Positions 16,395 to 23,499 of a stretch of DNA of 64,000 nt are shown piece after piece. Every line of letters starts with the position of its first letter. Within the stretch, counting starts at the first letter, position 1. A program made the translations under genes and the position numbers. The DNA comes from Betaproteobacteria bacterium (GTDB lineage Bacteria; Pseudomonadota; Gammaproteobacteria; Burkholderiales; Ga0077523). The notes below the pieces were generated by a model. It was given only the letters and a program-made list of their open reading frames with translations. It did no database searches and had not been told where the DNA came from. The stretch covers positions 1-64,000 of the forward strand of contig JADJPK010000007.1 in assembly GCA_016713305.1 (NCBI GenBank). The letters run 5' to 3'.

Positions 16395-18011
16395 ATGACC
16401 GACACGCAACCACGCGGGCGCGAAGCCCGGATGCAGGCGCCCACGACAAGCGTCGAACACTTCGTCGACCCCAAGCACCCCATCGTCACCAAGACGGATC
16501 TCAAGGGGAAGATCACCTATGTGAACCGGGCGTTCGTGGAGATGAGCGGCTATTCCGAGGAGGAATTGCTCGGCAAGCCGCACAACATCGTTCGCCACCC
16601 CGACATGCCCCGCGAGGCGTTCGCGGACCTCTGGAACACCATCCGCCTGGGCATTCCCTGGCGTGGCCGGGTGAAGAACCGGGCCAAGAACGGCGACTAC
16701 TACTGGGTCGACGCGTACGTCAGTCCCATCACCGAGAATGGGAACCTGGTGGGCTACATGTCCGTGCGCGGCCGGCCGAACGACGAGGCCAAGCGCGGGG
16801 CCGAGGCCCTGTACGCCGAGGTCCGTGCCGGCCGGGCGGCCATTCCGGCCACGCCCGTTCGGTTCGGCACGTCGCTCAAGGTCAAGCTGGCCGTCTTCTT
16901 TCCTGCGCTCACGGCCCTGGGCGTGGGCGCGGCCCTGTTGCCCCAACCGTGGAACTGGGGGTTGGCGGGCGGGCTGGCGCTCGCCTGCGCCGGTGGATAC
17001 GCCTGGCTCTGGAACGAGATCGCGCGGCCGCTGGCGCGGATCAAGACCGAGCTGCGGCACCTGTCGGAAGGCGATCTGAAGCACGACACCGAACCCGAAG
17101 GAAGCCACGAGTTCGCCGAGGTGCTGGTGGGCCTCAGAAGCGCCAAGGTGAATCTTCGAGCCGTGCTCTCGGATGTCGTCACGTCCACCGAGAGAGTGGA
17201 GCGCGACTGCCGCCATCTGGTGCAGGAATCGGAACAGTTGCTGGAGCGTTCGCGCCGCCAATCGGACGGGATCAACGGCGTGGCAAGCGCGCTCGAGGAG
17301 CTGTCCGTGTCGGTGAACGAGATTTCCGATGCGACCCAGCGCAGTTCCGAACATGCCGAAATGGCGATCGACGTGGTGGCCGACGGAACGCGCCACATGG
17401 CGCAGTCGCTGGACGCCACCCACGACGTCGTGCGCGTGGTCGATGCGGCTCGCAGTCAGATCGAGTCGCTGGGCGAAGCGGTGGGCAAGATCTCGGTGGT
17501 GACCCGCACGATCCAGGAGATCGCGGAGCAGACCAATCTGCTGGCGCTCAACGCGGCCATCGAGGCGGCGCGGGCGGGCGAGCAGGGCAGGGGGTTCGCT
17601 GTCGTGGCCGACGAGGTGCGCAAGCTCGCCGAGCGGACTCGCAGCAGCACCGTGGACATCGCCGCGACCGTGGCCGAAGTGCAGGCGGGGACGGCGACGG
17701 CCATCGAGACGATGCGAAACGCCGTGGACGGCGTGCATCGCGGCACGGGCCTCATCCGCGATTCCAACGACAGTCTCGGCGCCATCGACAAGGCGAGCCG
17801 CGGCGTGGGGCAGTCTGCCCGCGATATCGCGTCCATGCTGGAGCAGCAGTCCCGCGCTTCGCAGGAAGTCGCTCAGAGCATGGAGCGCATGAGCGCGCTC
17901 ACCGAAGAGAATCTGACCAGCATTTCATCCGTGGAAGCGTCCGTGCAGACGCTGGCGCAGACCACGAGCGATCTCCACAAGCTGCTGGAGCACTTCGAAC
18001 GCAAGATGTGA
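16395..18011 (+). CDS. Methyl-accepting chemotaxis protein with N-terminal PAS domain (Aer-like)
   Basis: A 538-aa chemoreceptor. Residues about 20-130 form a PAS domain of the Aer kind (TDLKGKITYVNRAFVEMSGY, then NIVRHPDMPREAFADLW and AKNGDYYWV), which in Aer binds FAD and senses redox or oxygen. About residues 160-200 hold two hydrophobic segments (VKLAVFFPALTALGVGAAL and LAGGLALACAGGYAWLW), followed by a HAMP-like region and the long signalling coiled coil. The conserved hairpin EIAEQTNLLALNAAIEAARA and EQGRGFAVVADEVR is intact for CheA/CheW coupling. There is no periplasmic sensor domain. I chose ATG 16395 over GTG 16362 because of nearer SD-like sequence and better N-terminal fit. A FliA promoter lies upstream. 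Confidence 0.92.
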   Translation: MTDTQPRGREARMQAPTTSVEHFVDPKHPIVTKTDLKGKITYVNRAFVEMSGYSEEELLGKPHNIVRHPDMPREAFADLWNTIRLGIPWRGRVKNRAKNGDYYWVDAYVSPITENGNLVGYMSVRGRPNDEAKRGAEALYAEVRAGRAAIPATPVRFGTSLKVKLAVFFPALTALGVGAALLPQPWNWGLAGGLALACAGGYAWLWNEIARPLARIKTELRHLSEGDLKHDTEPEGSHEFAEVLVGLRSAKVNLRAVLSDVVTSTERVERDCRHLVQESEQLLERSRRQSDGINGVASALEELSVSVNEISDATQRSSEHAEMAIDVVADGTRHMAQSLDATHDVVRVVDAARSQIESLGEAVGKISVVTRTIQEIAEQTNLLALNAAIEAARAGEQGRGFAVVADEVRKLAERTRSSTVDIAATVAEVQAGTATAIETMRNAVDGVHRGTGLIRDSNDSLGAIDKASRGVGQSARDIASMLEQQSRASQEVAQSMERMSALTEENLTSISSVEASVQTLAQTTSDLHKLLEHFERKM

Positions 18012-18055
18012 CGCGGTCCGGGTTCGCGTGACGGCGAGACCCGAGCCTTGTTCGT

Positions 18056-18072
18056 ACCGGGCATGGCCCGGT
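18056..18072. terminator. Perfect hairpin after the chemoreceptor gene
   Basis: ACCGGGC-ATG-GCCCGGT is a perfect 7-bp stem 45 bases after the chemoreceptor stop, in the gap before the convergent mutarotase gene. It lacks a T-run, so termination is only suggested by position. Confidence 0.3.
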
Positions 18073-18179
18073 CGGAATTCACATGCGTGCCCCATCGCCC
18101 GTGACCTGGACGGTGAAACGCCGCCGCGTGTGCGACGGCCTGCGGTGCTCGTCCCTGTGCCGCGACGGGGCGATGCGAT

Positions 18180-19028
18180 TCAGAAGGGGATGATCAGCGA
18201 CTGCCGTCCGGCCCACTGCGCGGCAGGTGCCAGCTCGACGGGTGAGGCCACGGTGGCGGCCTCGATGCAGATCATGCGGCGAAAGCCGTCCGGCGGCATG
18301 TCGGCGAACGCGCGCACACGCTCCACCCACGGGTTCCAGACGACGGTGTCGCGGAACCCTTCCTGTTCCACCACGAGCGGCCGGCCCGGCGACACGAGCT
18401 GCAGCGTCCCGGGTGTCTCCATGTAGATCCGGTCCACCTCGTCCGACACGCGCAGATGGCGCTCATGCTGCGTCTTCTCCCGGTTGCCGTCCGTCTGGTC
18501 CTGATACCGCACCCCTTCCAGTCCCGCGATGAAGGCTTCCTCGACTTCCCGGACCGCCAGGTAGGTGTGCAGCGCCGCCGTGAAGCGAATCGGCTCCCCC
18601 GCCGGATTGAGGGCCACCAATTCCACATCGAGCCGTCCACGGGAGAGATTGACCGTGTACTCCAGCTCGAACGGATGTGGCCACACCGGGTCGACGGATT
18701 GGGCCGTCAGCCGCCAGGTGGCCTGCGCGTAGTCGGCACCCGCGCGCTGATCCGACCGTTCCCACTGCGACACTCTTGCGAAGCCGTGTCTCAGCCCGGG
18801 ACCCGAAGGACCGAACTGGGGAAAGATGACGGGAATCCCGCCACGCAAGGGTTTGGATCCGTCGAACACGGCGCGATCGCTCATGTAGAGCCGTTCGTCC
18901 CCCGCGGCGCGCGACCACGACACCACGTGGGCGCCGAAATCGGTGACGAGCACCGTGCCGCCGTGCGGCTCGACGAGTTTCAGGGCGGGAAGCCCGTGGT
19001 ACTGTGCAGTTTCGATGGAGGCGTTCAT
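18180..19028 (-). CDS. D-hexose-6-phosphate mutarotase (YeaD-like aldose 1-epimerase family)
   Basis: A 282-aa galactose-mutarotase-fold protein of the hexose-6-phosphate epimerase branch, which interconverts alpha and beta anomers of sugar phosphates in the cytoplasm. Typical blocks are GAHVVSWSRAAGDERLYMSD, the phosphate-site LRGGIPVIFPQFGPSG-LRHGFAR, the catalytic-His strand AALHTYLAV and VVWNPWVER ... CIEAATVASP near the C-terminus with the general-base Glu. Start ATG 19028 fits the family; the upstream extension in the open frame is not conserved-looking. It is convergent with the chemoreceptor and divergent from the Bcr/CflA gene. Confidence 0.85.
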   Translation of the reverse strand: MNASIETAQYHGLPALKLVEPHGGTVLVTDFGAHVVSWSRAAGDERLYMSDRAVFDGSKPLRGGIPVIFPQFGPSGPGLRHGFARVSQWERSDQRAGADYAQATWRLTAQSVDPVWPHPFELEYTVNLSRGRLDVELVALNPAGEPIRFTAALHTYLAVREVEEAFIAGLEGVRYQDQTDGNREKTQHERHLRVSDEVDRIYMETPGTLQLVSPGRPLVVEQEGFRDTVVWNPWVERVRAFADMPPDGFRRMICIEAATVASPVELAPAAQWAGRQSLIIPF

Positions 19029-19195
19029 TTCCGCAGTGTAGCGGCATCGGACGGGCCGGATCCTCGCGCAGCGGAGCAGAAGGACGCCTCGATGCGTGCG
19101 ACCGCAAGGCAGGCCGGCGGAGTCAGGCTCCCCGCTGCCGTCGCGATACTGCGGCTGCAACGCGTTTCCCTCGCCGATCGATCAACCCCGCTCCC

Positions 19196-20403
19196 ATGCC
19201 CCGCCACGCATCGCCTCGCTCCGCCACGACCCCGGTCGTCCTGATCCTCGGGGTGCTCACGGCGTTCGGTCCCATGTCCATCGACATGTACCTGCCCGCG
19301 CTGCCGGGCATCGCGCGGGAATTCGGATCGACCACGGCGGCGGCGCAGCTCACCCTCTCGGCATTCTTCGTGGGCCTCGCGCTCGGTCAGCTCGTCTACG
19401 GGCCGGTCATGGACCGCTGGGGACGCAAGCCGCCCTTGTACGCGGGGCTGGTCCTCTATCTCGGCGCCAGCGCGGGCGCCTCCCTGGCACCGTCGATGGA
19501 TGCGCTGATCGCGTGCCGGTTCGTGCAGGCGCTGGGGGCCTGCGCAGGCATGGTGGTCTCGCGGACCATCGTGCGCGATCTCTTCGACCACCGGTCGTCG
19601 GCCCGCGTGCTGTCGCTGCTGATGCTCATCATGGAAATGACGCCCATCCTGGCGCCTCTCGCCGGGAGCGCCCTGATGAGCGTTGCGGGATGGCGGACGA
19701 TCTTCCTCCTGCTCGCGGTCTTCGGCGCCATTTGCTGGGTGCTCACGTTCACCGGCCTGCCGGAGACCCGGCCGGCGGGAACGCCCAAGCCCACGATGCG
19801 GACCACGCTGCACGTGTACGCGGGACTGCTGCGTCACCGCGCCTTCGTCGGCTACACGCTCGCCGGCGGACTGGCCGGCTCGGGCATGCTGGCCTACATT
19901 TCCGGTTCGTCGTTCGTGTTCATCGACGTGTACGGGCTGACGCCCTCCGGCTATGCATGGCTCTTCGGTACCAACGCCGCCGGGCTCATCGGGTCGTCGC
20001 AGATCAACCGGTATCTCCTGCACCGCCACGCGCCCGACCGGCTCCTGAAGTGGGGAAATGCATGCAACGCGAGTTTCGGCGTCCTGCTCGCCGTTGCTGC
20101 CGTGACGGGGTGGGGCGGGCTGCATGGCATCGCCGTGTGCCTGTTCGCGTTCGTGGCGAGTCTCGGATTCATCTTTCCCAATGCTGCGGCCGGTGCGATG
20201 GCGCCGTTCGGCGATCGCGCCGGAGCGCGTCCGCGCTCATGGGGACCCTCCAGTTCGGCATCGCGACGGTCATGGGCGCCCTGGTCGGCCACTTCCACGA
20301 CGGGACGGCCGTGCCCATGGCAATCGTCATCGCCTGCTGCGGAGGCGGCGCCTTTCTCGCGCAACGATTCATGACCGGCGCAGAGGGCCGGGCTGCCTCG
20401 TAG
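19196..20403 (+). pseudogene. Bcr/CflA-type multidrug MFS exporter, frame broken by one missing base
   Basis: A twelve-helix drug:proton antiporter of the Bcr/CflA group: GPMSIDMYLPALPGIAREFG at the N-terminus, the motif GQLVYGPVMDRWGRKP, and VQALGACAGMVVSRTIVRDLF are all diagnostic. Reading from ATG 19196, the frame leaves the family after AAAGAMAPFGDRAG at about 20224 and would end in a nonsense tail at 20374. Adding one A (GGA-GCG to GGA-AGC-G) restores SASALMGTLQFGIATVMGALVGH and the normal end at 20403. The span of 1208 nt is one base short of 403 codons, and the corrected length of 402 aa is normal. Most likely a base-call error; otherwise the last two helices are lost. Confidence 0.75.
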
Positions 20404-20419
20404 CGACACGTCCGGCCGG

Positions 20420-21316
20420 TCAGCGCCCCGGTGCCTTGCGGTTCACCAGGGCGATCCCCGCTCCCACCAGCACGACGGCGCCGGCGAACGCGGGGGTGAC
20501 CGATTCGCCGAGAATCAGCGCGCCGAACAGCACGCCGAACAAGGGCGTGAGAAACGCGAAGATCGACAGCGGACCGGCGCGATATCGCGTGAGCAGCCAG
20601 AACCAGGCGAGGTAGCTCGCGAATGCGACGACGGCCCCCTGGAACACGAGGCTCCCCAGCGCCAGCGGCGACATGCGGATGACTCCGGGCTCTCCCAGCA
20701 GGGGCGAGGCGGCGAGCATCACCACGGTGCACACCGAGAGCTGATACAGCAGCACCTTCGAAGCGCCCAGGCGGGTGAGCGAACTGGCCCGGATCCACAC
20801 CGTCGTGGCGGCCCACAGGATGGCCGCGACCACCCCGAACGCGTCCCCCAACAGCGAAGCACGGCTGCGTGCGAACCCTTCGCCGAACGCCGCGACGATG
20901 CCCAGGAAGGCCAGCAGCACGCCGCTCCACTGCAGCCGGTGCAGCTGTTCGCCCGGCACGCACAGATGCAGGCCCAGCGCGGTGAGCACCGGCGCGAGAT
21001 AGACGAACACCACCATGCGCGATGCGGCCGTGTGTGCGAGCCCGGCATAGATGAAGACGAACTCGCCGGCGAAGAGCGCCCCCGCGACGATACCGGCGGC
21101 CAGCGTTCCGTCGCGGCGGAACAGCGTCTCGCCGCGCATGGCGGCCCAGGCCACGACCAGCACCGCGGCGAGGGCGGCGCGCAAGCCGCCCTGCATGATG
21201 AGCGAGACGTCGGGCGCGGCGAGCTTGGCCGCGACATGGGTGAGACCCCAGATGGCGCATAGCAGCACCATGAGGCTGCCGGCGCGCGAGTCGACCGAGC
21301 GACGGGTACCGGTCAC
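20420..21316 (-). CDS. EamA/DMT-family transporter
   Basis: A 298-aa inner-membrane protein with ten predicted helices arranged as two EamA repeats (first about residues 14-145, second about 158-292). Examples are LMVLLCAIWGLTHVAAKLA at the start of repeat 1 and GDAFGVVAAILWAATTVWIRA at repeat 2. Family members export amino acids or other small metabolites; the substrate is unknown. The start is GTG 21316 (MTGTRRSVDS); a later Met at about residue 16 is an alternative. Only 16 bases separate it from the convergent Bcr/CflA gene. Confidence 0.85.
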   Translation of the reverse strand: MTGTRRSVDSRAGSLMVLLCAIWGLTHVAAKLAAPDVSLIMQGGLRAALAAVLVVAWAAMRGETLFRRDGTLAAGIVAGALFAGEFVFIYAGLAHTAASRMVVFVYLAPVLTALGLHLCVPGEQLHRLQWSGVLLAFLGIVAAFGEGFARSRASLLGDAFGVVAAILWAATTVWIRASSLTRLGASKVLLYQLSVCTVVMLAASPLLGEPGVIRMSPLALGSLVFQGAVVAFASYLAWFWLLTRYRAGPLSIFAFLTPLFGVLFGALILGESVTPAFAGAVVLVGAGIALVNRKAPGR

Positions 21317-21443
21317 GAATGCAGGTCCGGGCCCGCCGAGGCCGGCCGACGGCGCTGTGCGCTACACGCTCGCACCGCGGCGCGATGGCGGCCGCACATG
21401 CGATGCGTGCCCGTGCGAGGCGCGGGCCTCGAGCGTCGATCGC

Positions 21444-22283
21444 TCATGCGAGCTGCGACAGCAGCCAGGTGGGTCGGAGGGCCGGGGGAAGGGTCCGCTG
21501 CGCGATCCGGGTGACCCCCACGGTCAGCAGCGCCGAATCGATCCCTGCCGCATTGGCGCCCGCGATGTCCGTTTCGAGCTGGTCGCCGATCATCACCGCG
21601 TGGGCTTCACCGCCCAGCGCCAGCGCATGGCGGTACAGGTGCGGGTGCGGTTTGCCCAGCGGCACGAACCCGAGATCCTCGCGGTCGGGGTAGCGGCGCG
21701 CCAGCGCGGCCTCGAACATGAGTGCGACACTGCCTGCCGCGAAGCCGAACGCGTCGGTGCCTTCCGGATACAGGATGTCGGGGTTGGGCAGGATCAGCCG
21801 CGGCGTGCGGCCGGCGTCGATCATGCGGATGAGGCTGGTGAGCGCGGCGTCGGCGGTGGCCAGAAAGGGAAAGCCGGACTCATCGCACACCGCCAGGACA
21901 TCAAAGTCCGCGGTGGCGGGCACGACGTGGCCGCCGGCGAGTTCCACGTAGGCGATTCCGTCGGCCGGGCCCAGCACGGCGCAGCGCGCGCCTCGCAGTC
22001 CGTGATCCGCGAAGTACGGTTCGAGCAGCATGCCGGAGGTGACGATCCGCGCCGGGTCGAGATGCAGACCGAGTCGCGCGTAGCGGGCCGCAGAGGTCGC
22101 GGGCAGTTTCGAGGCGTCGTTCGTCACCACGAAGTACGGTTTGCCCGCCGCGTCCAGCCGCCCGATCGCTTCTCGGGCGCCGGGCATGATGCCGGAGCCG
22201 TGCACCAGCACTCCGTAGGCATCGAACAGGAAGAGATCGTAGCGTTCGACGAGGGTGTCGAACCGGGTGGAGGGGGCGGTCAT
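21444..22283 (-). CDS. HAD-IIA family phosphatase (NagD-like)
   Basis: A 279-aa haloacid-dehalogenase-superfamily hydrolase of the NagD type. Motif I is LFLFDAYGVLVHG with nucleophile Asp; the second Asp of the usual DxD is replaced by Tyr (DAYGV), as in a known HAD-IIA subfamily (TIGR01459-like). Motif II is FVVTNDASK and motif IV is HAVMIGDQLETDIAGANAAG. The cap lies between motifs II and III as in class IIA. It probably removes phosphate from a sugar phosphate or nucleotide; the substrate is unknown. It is 127 bases upstream of the EamA gene on the same strand. Confidence 0.82.
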   Translation of the reverse strand: MTAPSTRFDTLVERYDLFLFDAYGVLVHGSGIMPGAREAIGRLDAAGKPYFVVTNDASKLPATSAARYARLGLHLDPARIVTSGMLLEPYFADHGLRGARCAVLGPADGIAYVELAGGHVVPATADFDVLAVCDESGFPFLATADAALTSLIRMIDAGRTPRLILPNPDILYPEGTDAFGFAAGSVALMFEAALARRYPDREDLGFVPLGKPHPHLYRHALALGGEAHAVMIGDQLETDIAGANAAGIDSALLTVGVTRIAQRTLPPALRPTWLLSQLA

Positions 22284-22615
22284 AGGCGCCGGAAGATGCC
22301 TGAGGAGGGGGGAGGGGTCAAGGGAAGGTGCCGGTCGACGGAGGCGGACGGTAACGGTTCATGAAGGCTCCGCGTTGGGCGCGCAGGGAACCGCTAACCG
22401 GTCCCTCCATGTCTACGGTACAGCGGTCCGGGACTTCCCTGCGCGGCAGGCCGCGTGCCGCCACGGCGCATTGCCGCTGTCATGACGATGTGCTCCAATG
22501 GCCGCGGGAGAAGTGTCGCTGCGTTCGCACAGTCGGAAGAGAGACCTGGGTCGGTCCCGCGTTGCTCCGGTCCGACGACAGGCTCCGGTCATCAACCGAA
22601 TCCTGGAGACACCTC
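22284..22615. other. 332-bp intergenic region upstream of the PEP-CTERM gene
   Basis: No gene is evident here. It separates the divergent HAD phosphatase and PEP-CTERM genes. It contains a sigma-54-like site (see next entry) and a good ribosome-binding site (TGGAGA, about 8 bases before ATG 22616). No strong sigma-70 pair or terminator was found. Confidence 0.5.
22444..22459 (+). promoter_or_regulatory. Possible sigma-54 promoter upstream of the first PEP-CTERM gene
   Basis: CGGCAGGCCGCGTGCC keeps the invariant GG (22445-22446) and GC (22457-22458) with the required spacing, and the CA after GG. It deviates from TGGCACG-N4-TTGC at four or so positions. It is supported mainly by a better copy in front of the second PEP-CTERM gene. 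Confidence 0.3.
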
Positions 22616-23440
22616 ATGAATCCCAAGGCACTTGCAGCGGGTCTGGCGCTCGGCTTCGTTTTTTCGGCCCCCTCGGCCCAGGCCATCATCGTCAATTCCG
22701 ACAACGGTTCGGCGGTCTTCATCACCGAGACCGTCGACCAGTTCCGCGCCACGCTGGGCGCGCTCAACTCGGGCGCGGCCAACTTCGCCGGCGGCCGCCG
22801 CGAGATCAACTGGGACGGCGTGCCCGACGCCTCTTCCGATCCGAACCTGTTCCCTGGGGATTTCTTCAATTCCGGATCGGGCGGCCGGGCCCGGGGCATC
22901 GAGTTTTCCACGCCGGGCAGCGGTTTTCTGGTGAGTGCCGACGACGACAATCCCACGGCCACGGCGCCGGCGTTCGGATTCCCGGGCGACTTCATTCCCT
23001 TCAGCGCCCAGCGCATGTTCTCTCCGGTGGGGAGCAACATCACCGACGTGACGTTCTACAACCCCGTCGTTCCGGACCAGCAGGCGACCACGATGGCGTT
23101 CGGTGCCGTGTTCGAGGACGTGGAGGCGCGGGGATCCACCATGTCGTTCTACGACACGGCCGGCAACTTGATGCTCACCATCGACGTGCCTCGCGGCGGC
23201 AGCGGCGAATTGAGCTTTGCGGGCGCCATCTTCCAGACGGCGGCCATCAGCCGGGTGCGCATCGTGACCGGCGATTCGATCCTGCTCGCCAACGGCAATT
23301 CGTCCGGGCCGGGGCAGGACACCGTGGTCATGGATGACTTCATCTACGGCGAACCGGTGCCCGTGCCTGAACCGTCCTCCATGGCAATGCTGGCGCTGGG
23401 GCTCGCTGGCGTGGGGTTCGCGCTGCGCCGCCGGCGCTGA
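22616..23440 (+). CDS. PEP-CTERM sorting-domain protein
   Basis: A 274-aa exported protein. The N-terminus is a signal peptide (MNPKALAAGLALGFVFSAPSAQA). The C-terminus is a complete PEP-CTERM tail: VPEPSS, a hydrophobic helix (MAMLALGLAGVGFAL) and a basic end (RRRR), recognised by an exosortase/EpsH system. The middle (about 25-245) is Gly/Ser/Asp-rich beta structure with few Lys, typical of this group, including FYDTAGNLMLTIDVP. Such proteins are processed at the inner membrane and released or anchored in the exopolysaccharide matrix. The function of the passenger region is unknown. A strong terminator follows. Confidence 0.9.
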   Translation: MNPKALAAGLALGFVFSAPSAQAIIVNSDNGSAVFITETVDQFRATLGALNSGAANFAGGRREINWDGVPDASSDPNLFPGDFFNSGSGGRARGIEFSTPGSGFLVSADDDNPTATAPAFGFPGDFIPFSAQRMFSPVGSNITDVTFYNPVVPDQQATTMAFGAVFEDVEARGSTMSFYDTAGNLMLTIDVPRGGSGELSFAGAIFQTAAISRVRIVTGDSILLANGNSSGPGQDTVVMDDFIYGEPVPVPEPSSMAMLALGLAGVGFALRRRR

Positions 23441-23452
23441 CCCGCAGGTAAC

Positions 23453-23482
23453 AAAAAAGGCCGGGACATCCCGGCCTTTTTT
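23453..23482. terminator. Bidirectional intrinsic terminator
   Basis: AAAAAA-GGCCGGG-ACAT-CCCGGCC-TTTTTT: a perfect 7-bp GC stem flanked by A and T runs, so it works for both the PEP-CTERM gene (stop 23440) and the convergent aceE (stop 23500). Confidence 0.9.
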
Positions 23483-23499
23483 CGCGGGGCGCCGCGGTC

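Noticed and set aside
22444..22459. Strong claim of RpoN control for the first PEP-CTERM gene
   Set aside because: The core GG/GC spacing is right but several consensus positions fail; kept only as a low-confidence site.
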